In this document: piece by piece, positions 38,671-47,247 of the stretch
How the letters are laid out: every line of letters begins with the position of its first letter
How positions within the stretch are numbered: position 1 is the stretch's first letter
From: Vibrio rumoiensis
GTDB taxonomy: Bacteria; Pseudomonadota; Gammaproteobacteria; Enterobacterales; Vibrionaceae
Assembly: GCF_002218045.2 (NCBI RefSeq)
Contig: NZ_AP018685.1
Coordinates: 2,704,303 to 2,768,302 of the forward strand
DNA: 64,000 nucleotides
Direction: 5' to 3'
Program-made: the position numbers and the translations under genes
Notes under the pieces: generated by a model
What the model was told of the DNA's origin: nothing
The model's input: the letters and a program-made list of their open reading frames with translations, nothing else
Databases searched by the model: none

Positions 38671-40317
38671 ATGAATGGAGCAGAGTTGGTAGTCAGCGCA
38701 CTACAACAAGAAGGGATTAAAACCATATTTGGCTACCCTGGTGGAGCCATCATGCCAATTTACGATGCCCTTTATGATGGCGATGTTGAACACATCTTAT
38801 GTCGTCACGAACAAGGCGCCGCAATGGCTGCTATTGGTATGGCACGTTCGACTCAAGATGTTGCCGTTTGTATGGCCACGTCCGGCCCAGGTGCCACCAA
38901 CCTTGTTACGGGTTTAGCCGACGCTTTAATGGATTCGATCCCTATTGTGGCTATCACAGGACAAGTTGCCAGTAGCCACATCGGCACCGATGCTTTCCAA
39001 GAAATGGATGTGATCGGCATGTCGCTATCGTGTTGCAAACACAGTTACTTAGTCACCGATATCAACGAGCTTGCCCCAACACTTTCAGAAGCCTTTGAGC
39101 TAGCAAAATCCGGCCGCCCCGGCCCAGTATTAGTCGATATTGCTAAAGATGTTCAATTAGCCCAAGCTCCTACAAAAATTCTTCCTCCATTCACTCCACC
39201 GACGATTCCTGTCGCCTCTCAAGCCGCGATAGAAGAAGCTCAACAAGTCTTAGCCAACAGCCATAAACCAGTTTTATACGTCGGCGGTGGGGTTCAACTC
39301 GCTCATGCAACTGACACAGTGCGTGAGTTCTTAAAGCTAAATTCGATACCTGCCGTCAGTACCCTAAAAGGCTTAGGCACCATCGAACGCCACTACCCAC
39401 ATTATCTAGGCATGTTGGGAATGCATGGCACTAAAGCTGCGAACTTAGTAGTACAAGAGTGTGACTTATTGATCGTGGTTGGCGCGCGCTTTGATGACCG
39501 AGTAACCGGTAAACTGGATACCTTTGCGCCGCACGCCAAAGTGATTCATTTAGACATCGACGCCGCGGAATTTAATAAACTGCGCCATGCGCACGCGCCG
39601 TTACGAGGCGATCTCAATGTTTTATTGCCACAACTAGAAGTCAGTAATGATGTTTCCGAGTGGAATGAACATTGCGACCGTTTAAGAAAGAAATTCAAAT
39701 GGCGCTACGATCACCCAGGTGATTTGATTTATGCCCCGAAACTTCTAAAACAGTTATCCGACATGATGCCGGACAGCTCAATGATTTCGACTGATGTAGG
39801 TCAACATCAAATGTGGGCGGCTCAACATATTCAGCCTCGCGCACCACAAAACTACATCACCTCAGCAGGTCTTGGCACTATGGGCTTCGGCTTGCCTGCA
39901 GCGATGGGCGCGAAAGTTGCTCGCCCAAATAATGAATCGATTCTGATCACTGGTGATGGTTCATTTATGATGAACATCCAAGAGCTTGGCACCTTAAAAC
40001 GTCGCCAAATTCCGGTCAAAATGGTGCTGCTAAACAATCAACGTTTAGGCATGGTTCGACAATGGCAATCACTGTTTTTTGATGGCCGCCACAGCGAAAC
40101 CATTTTAGATGATAACCCGGACTTCATCATGCTCGCCAAGGCATTCGATATTCCGGGAAAAACCATTACTCGCAAAGAAGAAGTCGAGCCTGCATTAAAA
40201 GAAATGCTCGCCAGTGAAACGCCTTACTTATTACACGTATTAATTTCAGAAGAAGAGAATGTTTGGCCATTAGTGCCACCGGGCGCCGCAAACCAAGATA
40301 TGTTGGAGAACACCTAA
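38671..40317 (+). CDS. ilvG: acetolactate synthase 2 catalytic subunit
   Basis: IlvG condenses pyruvate to acetolactate (valine, leucine) or with 2-ketobutyrate (isoleucine). The 548-aa thiamine-diphosphate enzyme has GYPGGAIMPIYDAL at the start, the catalytic glutamate in RHEQGAAMAA, the central FAD-binding domain, and the cofactor motif GDGSFMMNIQELGTL. It is full length and uninterrupted, unlike the frameshifted ilvG of E. coli K-12. The stop overlaps the ilvM start by one base. Confidence 0.97.
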   Translation: MNGAELVVSALQQEGIKTIFGYPGGAIMPIYDALYDGDVEHILCRHEQGAAMAAIGMARSTQDVAVCMATSGPGATNLVTGLADALMDSIPIVAITGQVASSHIGTDAFQEMDVIGMSLSCCKHSYLVTDINELAPTLSEAFELAKSGRPGPVLVDIAKDVQLAQAPTKILPPFTPPTIPVASQAAIEEAQQVLANSHKPVLYVGGGVQLAHATDTVREFLKLNSIPAVSTLKGLGTIERHYPHYLGMLGMHGTKAANLVVQECDLLIVVGARFDDRVTGKLDTFAPHAKVIHLDIDAAEFNKLRHAHAPLRGDLNVLLPQLEVSNDVSEWNEHCDRLRKKFKWRYDHPGDLIYAPKLLKQLSDMMPDSSMISTDVGQHQMWAAQHIQPRAPQNYITSAGLGTMGFGLPAAMGAKVARPNNESILITGDGSFMMNIQELGTLKRRQIPVKMVLLNNQRLGMVRQWQSLFFDGRHSETILDDNPDFIMLAKAFDIPGKTITRKEEVEPALKEMLASETPYLLHVLISEEENVWPLVPPGAANQDMLENT

Positions 40318-40574
40318 TGGACAGATATCAATTAAACATAAAAGCCGACGACAAACCCGTATTGTTAGAGCGAGTATTGCGCGTGATTCGACATCGTGGT
40401 TTTATAATCCGACAAGTGATCGCCACCGTGAACCACGAAAGTAATATTGCGACGGTAGAAATCATTGTCGACAGCAATCGCCCGATTACCATTTTGATCA
40501 ATCAGATTGAAAAACTATGGGATATTCGCACTGTCGAAACGCAACTGCTGCAAACGCATTTAGTAGAAGAATAA
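40317..40574 (+). CDS. ilvM: acetolactate synthase 2 small (regulatory) subunit
   Basis: An 85-aa ACT-domain protein (MDRYQLNIKADDKPVLLERV) that is the small subunit of acetolactate synthase II; E. coli IlvM has 87 aa. Its start codon overlaps the ilvG stop (TAATG), so translation is coupled and stoichiometric. A longer frame upstream lies inside ilvG and is not used. Confidence 0.95.
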   Translation: MDRYQLNIKADDKPVLLERVLRVIRHRGFIIRQVIATVNHESNIATVEIIVDSNRPITILINQIEKLWDIRTVETQLLQTHLVEE

Positions 40575-40602
40575 AAACATCGTATTGAAAAGGAAGACCA
40601 AG

Positions 40603-41538
40603 ATGGCTACAAATACCGCAGATTTTATTTGGTTTAATGGAAAAATGGTGCCTTGGGCTGAGGCCAACGTTCACGTCTTAACGCATGCTATGCACTATGG
40701 TACTTCGGTATTTGAAGGTATTCGTTGCTACAACACCCCTGATGGTCCGATTGTATTCCGCCACAAGGAACACATGGATCGTCTTAAAGATTCCGCCAAA
40801 ATCTACCGCTTCCCAATTCCATATTCAGTAGAAGAGTTGATGGAAGCGTGCCGCGAAACACTACGTGTTAACAAGCTCGATTCCGCTTATATTCGCCCAT
40901 TAGGTTTTGTCGGCAATGTTGGACTAGGAGTTTGCCCACCGGTCGATTCTGAAATGGAAGTGATTATTGCGGCTTTCCCATGGGGATCATATCTCGGTGA
41001 AGAAGCACTAGCCAATGGCGTCGATGCGATGATTTCTAGCTGGAACCGCGCCGCACCCAATACTATCCCAACCGCCGCTAAAGCGGGTGGTAACTACCTC
41101 TCTTCATTATTAGTGGGTGGAGAGGCCCGTCGCCATGGTTATGATGAAGGTATTGCACTAAGCGTCAGCGGTTATATTTCAGAAGGGGCTGGCGAAAATA
41201 TCTTTGTGGTAAAAGATGGAAAAATCGTCACACCACCAGCCACCAGCTCGATTCTACCGGGTATTACTCGCGATTCTATCGTGACGCTAGCGCGTGATTT
41301 AGGTTACGACATCGTAGAGGCCAATATTGCTCGTGAGGCGCTGTACCTAGCCGATGAAGTCTTTATGACCGGTACTGCAGCGGAAATTGTTCCAGTTCGT
41401 AGTGTTGACCAAATCACCGTTGGTGCAGGCAAGCGCGGACCAATTACCGAGCACATTCAATCGACTTTCTTTGGCTTATTCAATGGTACCACCGAAGACA
41501 AATGGGGCTGGTTAGATCCAGTGTACCCGACAAAATAA
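40603..41538 (+). CDS. ilvE: branched-chain amino acid aminotransferase
   Basis: IlvE transaminates the last step of valine, leucine and isoleucine synthesis with pyridoxal phosphate. The 311-aa class IV aminotransferase shows HAMHYGTSVFEGIR (about residues 32-45), the cofactor lysine in AAKAGGNYLSSL, and SEGAGENIFVVKDG, SSILPGITRDS, then EVFMTGTAAEIVPV. The ATG at 40603, with AAAAGGA upstream, matches the E. coli start. Third enzyme gene of the operon. Confidence 0.97.
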   Translation: MATNTADFIWFNGKMVPWAEANVHVLTHAMHYGTSVFEGIRCYNTPDGPIVFRHKEHMDRLKDSAKIYRFPIPYSVEELMEACRETLRVNKLDSAYIRPLGFVGNVGLGVCPPVDSEMEVIIAAFPWGSYLGEEALANGVDAMISSWNRAAPNTIPTAAKAGGNYLSSLLVGGEARRHGYDEGIALSVSGYISEGAGENIFVVKDGKIVTPPATSSILPGITRDSIVTLARDLGYDIVEANIAREALYLADEVFMTGTAAEIVPVRSVDQITVGAGKRGPITEHIQSTFFGLFNGTTEDKWGWLDPVYPTK

Positions 41539-41581
41539 ATGACTTTCTAAGTCACTTTATCGAATTTAAATATATCACTCT

Positions 41582-41707
41582 ATCTCCAAAGTAATTGAAG
41601 TTGCAGCGAGGCAACAAGTGAATGAGGCCCAATGAGCTTAGCTCGCCTAAGTGATTGGGGCGAATGAACGCAGTTAACAAAGCTGCAGCTTCAAGTACGA
41701 AGGAGAT
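41582..41707. repeat. 126-bp inverted-repeat element between ilvE and ilvD
   Basis: The ends (41582-41607 and 41682-41707) are inverted copies with 21 of 26 matches, core TTGAAG(C/T)TGCAGC. An inner stem pairs CCCAAT (41629-41634) with ATTGGG. It lies inside an operon and contributes a longer but spurious reading frame in front of ilvD. Similar non-coding elements with this CCAAGTACTTGAAG-type end are, from memory, common in Vibrio genomes. It may also fold in the mRNA and affect processing or stability. Confidence 0.75.
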
Positions 41708-41726
41708 ATTAAAAGGATTTAACACT

Positions 41727-43568
41727 ATGCCTATTTATCGCTCCGCTACCACCACTCATGGTCGCAACATGGCCGGCGCACGTGCCTTATGGCGTGCCAC
41801 TGGCGTAAAAGAAGAAGACTTCGGCAAACCAATCATTGCTGTGGTTAACTCATTTACTCAGTTTGTTCCTGGCCACGTACACCTAAAAGACATGGGTCAA
41901 CTGGTCGCGGCTGAAATTGAAAAAGCCGGCGGGATTGCCAAAGAATTTAATACCATCGCTGTCGATGATGGCATCGCAATGGGCCACGGCGGCATGCTGT
42001 ACTCATTGCCATCGCGTGAGCTAATCGCTGACTCCGTTGAATATATGGTCAACGCACACTGCGCTGATGCCATGGTATGTATTTCTAACTGTGACAAAAT
42101 CACTCCGGGAATGCTAATGGCGTCACTGCGTCTTAATATCCCGGTAATCTTTGTCTCAGGCGGGCCTATGGAAGCGGGGAAAACCAAGCTTTCCGATCAA
42201 TTAATCAAGCTCGATCTAGTAGATGCCATGATTCAGGGTGCTGATCCTAAAGTTTCCGATGAACAAAGTGAGCAAGTAGAACGCTCCGCATGCCCAACCT
42301 GTGGATCGTGTTCTGGCATGTTCACCGCTAACTCCATGAACTGTTTAACCGAAGCATTAGGGTTAAGTCAGCCGGGTAACGGTTCAATGCTCGCGACTCA
42401 CGCTGACCGTGAACAACTGTTCTTAAAAGCCGGGCAACGCATTGTTGAACTGACTAAGCGTTACTACCTAGAAGATGATGAGTCCGCTTTACCACGCAAC
42501 ATCGCCAATAAAAAAGCCTTTGAAAATGCCATGGCGCTAGATATTGCGATGGGTGGCTCCACCAATACTGTACTGCACTTATTGGCAGCAGCGCAGGAAG
42601 GAGAAGTCGATTTCGTGATGGAAGATATCGACCGCATGTCTCGTCAAATCCCGAATATCTGTAAAGTGGCGCCATCGACACCGAAATACCACATGGAAGA
42701 TGTACACCGCGCTGGTGGTGTGATGGCCATACTCGCAGAGCTTGATCGCGCCGGTTTAATTAACAACCAAACCAAGACCGTTCTTGGTCTCACCATGTCG
42801 GAGCAATTAGCCCAATACGACATCATGCAAACCGAATCAGAAGAAGTGAAAACATTCTTCCGCGCCGGTCCTGCAGGTATTCGTACTACCAAAGCGTTCT
42901 CACAAGATTGCCGTTGGGACACCTTAGATGATGACCGTGAAAATGGTTGTATCCGCACCAAAGAACACGCGTTTAGCCAAGATGGTGGCCTTGCGGTATT
43001 AAGTGGCAATATTGCGCTCGATGGTTGTATTGTTAAAACCGCTGGGGTGGATGAAAGCATTCTAAAATTCCAAGGTCCTGCGGTAGTCTTTGAAAGCCAA
43101 GAAGATGCGGTAGAAGGCATTTTAGGTGGAAAGGTCAAAGCCGGAGATGTGGTTGTCATTCGTTATGAAGGCCCGAAAGGTGGCCCGGGCATGCAAGAAA
43201 TGCTCTACCCAACCACCTACTTAAAATCGATGGGCTTAGGTAAAGATTGTGCATTGTTAACTGATGGACGCTTTTCTGGTGGCACCTCTGGCTTATCGAT
43301 TGGCCATGCCTCTCCAGAAGCGGCCAATGGCGGCACCATAGGTTTAGTGAATCAAGGCGATATCATCACGATTGATATTCCTAACCGTACTATTGAGCTA
43401 CAAGTTAGCGAGCAAGAGCTTTCCGAGCGCCGCGCGAAACAAGATCAGTTAGGTTGGAAACCCGCCAACCGTGAACGCAAAGTGTCTTTGGCATTGAAAG
43501 CCTATGCGATGCTGGCAACCAGTGCCGATAAAGGTGCGGTGCGTGATAAATCTAAGCTAGAGGACTAA
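41727..43568 (+). CDS. ilvD: dihydroxy-acid dehydratase
   Basis: IlvD dehydrates dihydroxy acids in isoleucine and valine synthesis. The 613-aa protein carries iron-sulfur cysteines in CISNCDKITPGM and CPTCGSCSGMFTANSMNCL, and late signatures LLTDGRFSGGTSGLSIGH. The start is the ATG at 41727 (MPIYRSATTTHGRN, AAAAGGA upstream), which matches E. coli; the frame opens 24 codons earlier only because of the repeat element. Six bases separate it from ilvA. Confidence 0.97.
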   Translation: MPIYRSATTTHGRNMAGARALWRATGVKEEDFGKPIIAVVNSFTQFVPGHVHLKDMGQLVAAEIEKAGGIAKEFNTIAVDDGIAMGHGGMLYSLPSRELIADSVEYMVNAHCADAMVCISNCDKITPGMLMASLRLNIPVIFVSGGPMEAGKTKLSDQLIKLDLVDAMIQGADPKVSDEQSEQVERSACPTCGSCSGMFTANSMNCLTEALGLSQPGNGSMLATHADREQLFLKAGQRIVELTKRYYLEDDESALPRNIANKKAFENAMALDIAMGGSTNTVLHLLAAAQEGEVDFVMEDIDRMSRQIPNICKVAPSTPKYHMEDVHRAGGVMAILAELDRAGLINNQTKTVLGLTMSEQLAQYDIMQTESEEVKTFFRAGPAGIRTTKAFSQDCRWDTLDDDRENGCIRTKEHAFSQDGGLAVLSGNIALDGCIVKTAGVDESILKFQGPAVVFESQEDAVEGILGGKVKAGDVVVIRYEGPKGGPGMQEMLYPTTYLKSMGLGKDCALLTDGRFSGGTSGLSIGHASPEAANGGTIGLVNQGDIITIDIPNRTIELQVSEQELSERRAKQDQLGWKPANRERKVSLALKAYAMLATSADKGAVRDKSKLED

Positions 43569-43573
43569 TCCTT

Positions 43574-45121
43574 ATGCCAGATGAACATCAATCACTCCAT
43601 TTACCTCACACTGGCGCGGAATATCTGCGCCACATTTTGCGTGCGCCGGTTTATGAAGCCGCCATCGTGACCCCTTTTCAGGACATGACTCGCTTATCGG
43701 AACGCTTGGGAAATAAAGTACAACTCAAGCGTGAAGACCGCCAGCCGGTGCATTCGTTTAAATTACGCGGCGCATACAACATGGTGGCCAGTTTAACCGA
43801 TGCGCAAAAACAAGCCGGGGTGATCACCGCCTCAGCCGGTAATCACGCTCAAGGTATTGCATTATCCGGCAGCTTACTGAATATCAAAGCCATCATCGTT
43901 ATGCCAACCACCACTCCAGATATTAAAGTGACCGCAGTACGTAACTTTGGTGGTGAAGTGCGATTGCATGGCAGCAACTTTGATGAAGCAAAAGCAGAAG
44001 CCGAACGTTTAGCAGCAGAGCACGGCTATTCTTATGTACCACCGTTTGATCACCCACTAGTGATCGCTGGTCAAGGCACCATCGGCATGGAAATGCTGCA
44101 ACAGAATGGCCACTTAGATTATATCTTTGTGCCCGTTGGCGGCGGTGGTCTCGCTGCGGGTGTCGCGGTACTGATCAAACAATTGATGCCAGAAATTAAA
44201 GTAATTGCGGTCGAACCGGAAGATTCTGCCTGCTTAAAAGCCGCTTTAGATGCTGGAAAACCGGTCGCCCTTGAGCGCGTCAGCATGTTTGCCGATGGCG
44301 TAGCGGTAAAGATTATCGGCAATGAAACCTTCCGCTTATGTCAGGAATACCTGGATGGGCACATTTGTGTTTCTAGTGATGAAATCTGCGCTGCGGTTAA
44401 AGACATCTTTGAAGATACTCGCGCCATTGCTGAACCTTCAGGAGCGTTGGCTTTAGCGGGCTTGAAAAAGTTTGCCGAGCAACATCAACTACAAGGCAAG
44501 CAACTCGGCACAGTACTGTCTGGCGCAAATACTAACTTCCACGGACTACGCTATGTTTCCGAACGCTGCGAACTAGGTGAAAAACGTGAAGGCTTATTGG
44601 CGGTCACTATTCCAGAGCGCAAAGGTGCATTTTTTGAGTTCTGTCATCTCATTGGTGGACGAGCGGTCACTGAGTTTAACTATCGCTATAACGATGATAC
44701 TCAAGCCAATATTTTTGTTGGGGTCCGTTTACAAGATGGTCAGCAAGAGCTCGATCATATCGTGGAAGAGTTACGCCAAGGAGGCTACCCTGTCGCAGAT
44801 TTGTCTGATGATGAAATGGCCAAACTGCACGTTCGCTACATGATTGGCGGTAAACCGCTGAAACCATTAAAAGAGCGTTTATACAGCTTTGAGTTTCCCG
44901 AATCCCCCGGCGCACTCCTGAACTTCCTAAGCACTCTCGGCACACATTGGAACATCAGTTTATTTAACTACCGTAATCATGGCGCAGATTATGGCCGGGT
45001 ATTGTGTGGTTTTGAACTAGAAGACTCTGACTTAGAACGCTTCTCAGCCCATTTAAAAGAGCTGGGTTACCAATACAAGGATGAAAACGACAGCCCGTCG
45101 TATAAGTTCTTTTTAAGTTAA
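43574..45121 (+). CDS. ilvA: threonine dehydratase (biosynthetic)
   Basis: IlvA deaminates threonine to 2-ketobutyrate, the first step of isoleucine synthesis, and is feedback-inhibited by isoleucine. The 515-aa protein has the pyridoxal-phosphate lysine in HSFKLRGAYNM (about residue 58), the glycine loop VGGGGLAAG, and two C-terminal ACT-like regulatory domains (~330-400 and ~425-515). Length agrees with the biosynthetic enzyme, not the shorter catabolic TdcB. Last gene of the ilv operon. Confidence 0.97.
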   Translation: MPDEHQSLHLPHTGAEYLRHILRAPVYEAAIVTPFQDMTRLSERLGNKVQLKREDRQPVHSFKLRGAYNMVASLTDAQKQAGVITASAGNHAQGIALSGSLLNIKAIIVMPTTTPDIKVTAVRNFGGEVRLHGSNFDEAKAEAERLAAEHGYSYVPPFDHPLVIAGQGTIGMEMLQQNGHLDYIFVPVGGGGLAAGVAVLIKQLMPEIKVIAVEPEDSACLKAALDAGKPVALERVSMFADGVAVKIIGNETFRLCQEYLDGHICVSSDEICAAVKDIFEDTRAIAEPSGALALAGLKKFAEQHQLQGKQLGTVLSGANTNFHGLRYVSERCELGEKREGLLAVTIPERKGAFFEFCHLIGGRAVTEFNYRYNDDTQANIFVGVRLQDGQQELDHIVEELRQGGYPVADLSDDEMAKLHVRYMIGGKPLKPLKERLYSFEFPESPGALLNFLSTLGTHWNISLFNYRNHGADYGRVLCGFELEDSDLERFSAHLKELGYQYKDENDSPSYKFFLS

Positions 45122-45151
45122 CTTTAACAACAACTGAGTCTAAAAATAAAG

Positions 45152-45212
45152 GCACTTATCACCAACACTAAGCGATGATATATCCAAGTGTTTTTGGGGT
45201 AAGTGCTTTTTA
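45152..45212 (+). terminator. ilv operon terminator
   Basis: Outer stem GCACTTA (45152-45158) / TAAGTGC (45200-45206), inner AACACT/AGTGTT, and a T-run. The stem lies between the convergent ilvA and murR genes and almost touches the murR stop codon. Confidence 0.8.
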
Positions 45213-46067
45213 TTATTTTGAAGAAAACCGTTCGACATCCGAGCGAATTTCATCAATTAACACTCTGGCAATATCTTCTTTGTATTGAACTAGCTGAATA
45301 AACAACAAATCGGTAATCACGTTTTGCGCAGTACGCGATGCGATAGAAGAACTGCGGTTCTGACTTTCATCGGCAATGGTATCAAAACACAAGTCGGCGA
45401 TTTTTCTTAGCTTACTGCGTTTTGGTGAAGTTAACGCGATCACTTTAGCGCCTTGTTGCTTGGCAGTTTCGGCAGCCAATAACACTTCTTTTCTATCCCC
45501 TGAAAATGAAATGACGATTTGCACATCTTGCGGGGTTAAAATGCGCGCGACCGCGACTTGAACATGACTATCCGACTCGGTTAACGCTGTGACACCTAGC
45601 TTAAGCAGTTTATAACTTAAATCTTTGGCGGTTAATGCAGAGCCACCAATACCAACAATCTGCACTCGCTCAGCATCATCAATCCAACGAATCGCTTGCT
45701 CACATACCGCCATCGACAACGCATTCGTCGTATTAATCATTGCATCAATCTTGCTCTGTACCAGCTTCTGAGCAATCACGGTAACCGGATCATCCGCCAA
45801 AATATTATGATGCAAAGGCGTCATTTGAGAAGAATGACGACGCACTAAATCTTCATTAATCGCCAATTTAAACTGACTATAACCTTTATAACCCAGCTTT
45901 TGAGTGAGCTTTACGATACTCGATTGGCTGACTTGAATGAAATCGGCCATCTCTTGGCTAGTTAAATGACAAGCCTGCTCAGGATTTTGGTTTATCCAAT
46001 CAATAATTTTTCGTCCACTCGATGAAACCCCATCTCTTTGCTTAATCATTTTATGAAAAACCGACAT
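45213..46067 (-). CDS. murR: MurR/RpiR-family transcriptional regulator
   Basis: A 284-aa regulator with an N-terminal RpiR-type helix-turn-helix (about residues 30-75; TSQEMADFIQVSQSSIVKLTQKLGYKGY) and a C-terminal SIS sugar-phosphate-binding domain (about 125-260; IVGIGGSALTAKDLSYKL). Because it is divergent from murQ-murP and operator-like palindromes lie between them, it is called the N-acetylmuramate-6-phosphate-responsive repressor MurR. The sugar specificity is inferred from context. Confidence 0.88.
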   Translation of the reverse strand: MSVFHKMIKQRDGVSSSGRKIIDWINQNPEQACHLTSQEMADFIQVSQSSIVKLTQKLGYKGYSQFKLAINEDLVRRHSSQMTPLHHNILADDPVTVIAQKLVQSKIDAMINTTNALSMAVCEQAIRWIDDAERVQIVGIGGSALTAKDLSYKLLKLGVTALTESDSHVQVAVARILTPQDVQIVISFSGDRKEVLLAAETAKQQGAKVIALTSPKRSKLRKIADLCFDTIADESQNRSSSIASRTAQNVITDLLFIQLVQYKEDIARVLIDEIRSDVERFSSK

Positions 46068-46098
46068 ACACCATCCTCAGTACAAACGCCGCAAAAAA

Positions 46099-46126
46099 GA
46101 ATAAATTATTCCAATATCAGGAATAA
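46099..46126 (-). promoter_or_regulatory. probable MurR operator near murR
   Basis: Palindrome GAATAA-A-TTATTC at 46099-46111, overlapping a spaced inverted repeat TTATTCC-N7-GGAATAA at 46106-46126. The half-site GGAATAA also forms the palindrome at 46263-46277 on the murQ side, so a common protein, most simply MurR, could bind both. Inference from repetition and position. Confidence 0.6.
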
Positions 46127-46241
46127 TAACAACTCAACCTAACCTATTAATTTAATTAAAAACACTTAAGTAACGGTGAGATATTAAACAAAAATATTGC
46201 GCCATTATTCCATAAAAAAGCCCAATAAGAATAACTTCAGC

Positions 46242-46257
46242 TGTGATCCCGATCACC
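46242..46257 (+). promoter_or_regulatory. CRP-cAMP site upstream of murQ
   Basis: TGTGA-TCCCGA-TCACC matches the CRP consensus TGTGA-N6-TCACA at nine of ten positions. A -10 TATTAT lies at 46279-46284; taking a start at about 46291, the site is centred at -41.5, the class II activator spacing. PTS-sugar genes are commonly under catabolite control, which fits. Confidence 0.75.
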
Positions 46258-46262
46258 GATAA

Positions 46263-46284
46263 GGAATAATTTATTCCATATTAT
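46263..46284 (+). promoter_or_regulatory. murQ operator and -10 element
   Basis: Perfect 15-bp palindrome GGAATAA-T-TTATTCC (46263-46277) lies between the CRP site and a -10 TATTAT (46279-46284), so a bound repressor would sit in the promoter spacer and block polymerase. Same half-sites as at 46099-46126. Confidence 0.7.
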
Positions 46285-46320
46285 CGCCATCAAATTCACC
46301 TTCCACCAGAGAGACACATT

Positions 46321-47220
46321 ATGAAAATTGATTTAACCCAATTAGTGACGGAAAGCCGCAATACTGCCAGTGCTGAGATTGATACCCTTTCGACGCAAGA
46401 CATGCTGACCATCATTAACCAAGAAGATCAAAAAGTGCCTCTGGCGGTAAAAGCTGAACTACCCAAAATCGCTCAAGCCGTGGATGTCATCACTCAAGCG
46501 TTTGCCACCGGTGGTCGATTGATCTACATGGGCGCAGGTACTTCGGGTCGACTTGGTATTCTCGATGCCAGTGAGTGCCCGCCAACTTATGGAAGTAACC
46601 CCGATCTTGTGGTCGGTTTAATCGCAGGTGGTCATCAAGCGATTTTAAAAGCCGTTGAGAATGCTGAAGACAATGTTGAACTCGGCCAATCAGATCTTGA
46701 ATCATTAAATTTAACCAACAAAGATGTCGTCGTGGGAATCGCTGCCAGTGGCCGTACCCCTTATGTAATTGGTGGCTTGAAATACGCTAACTCAGTAGGC
46801 GCGACCACAGTATCATTGGCTTGTAACCCGGGTTGTCCAATGGAAGCCCAAGCCAAAATCGTGATCACGCCAATTGTCGGTGCAGAAGTGGTCACCGGTT
46901 CATCTCGCATGAAAGCTGGCACGGCGCAAAAACTGGTTCTGAATATGCTCACCACAGGTGCGATGATTCGCAGCGGTAAAGTTTATGGCAATCTGATGGT
47001 GGATGTGGAAGCGACCAACGCCAAGCTTATTCAACGCCAAACCAATATTGTCGTTGAAGCTACCGGTGTAACCAGTGAACAAGCTGAACAGGCGCTTAAT
47101 GCTTGTGACCGTCACTGTAAAACCGCCATTTTGATGCTCTTAGCTGACATTGATGCAGAGCAAGCAAAACAACGTTTAACCCAACATAACGGCTTTATTT
47201 GTGCCGCTTTAATTAACTGA
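46321..47220 (+). CDS. murQ: N-acetylmuramic acid 6-phosphate etherase
   Basis: MurQ cleaves the lactyl ether of MurNAc-6-phosphate to GlcNAc-6-phosphate and lactate, allowing use of cell-wall sugar. The 299-aa SIS-domain protein has GAGTSGRLG (residues 71-79), the catalytic glutamate in ASECPPTY (Glu85), and GSSRMKAGTAQKLVLNML. Length matches E. coli MurQ (298 aa). It is followed by murP and controlled from the divergent murR region. Confidence 0.97.
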   Translation: MKIDLTQLVTESRNTASAEIDTLSTQDMLTIINQEDQKVPLAVKAELPKIAQAVDVITQAFATGGRLIYMGAGTSGRLGILDASECPPTYGSNPDLVVGLIAGGHQAILKAVENAEDNVELGQSDLESLNLTNKDVVVGIAASGRTPYVIGGLKYANSVGATTVSLACNPGCPMEAQAKIVITPIVGAEVVTGSSRMKAGTAQKLVLNMLTTGAMIRSGKVYGNLMVDVEATNAKLIQRQTNIVVEATGVTSEQAEQALNACDRHCKTAILMLLADIDAEQAKQRLTQHNGFICAALIN

Positions 47221-47247
47221 TTTCACAATCATTCAAGGAATAAAGTC

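Noticed and set aside
41655..41726. Longer N-terminus for ilvD
   Set aside because: The extra 24 codons come from the palindromic repeat; the ATG at 41727 has a ribosome-binding site and matches the family start.
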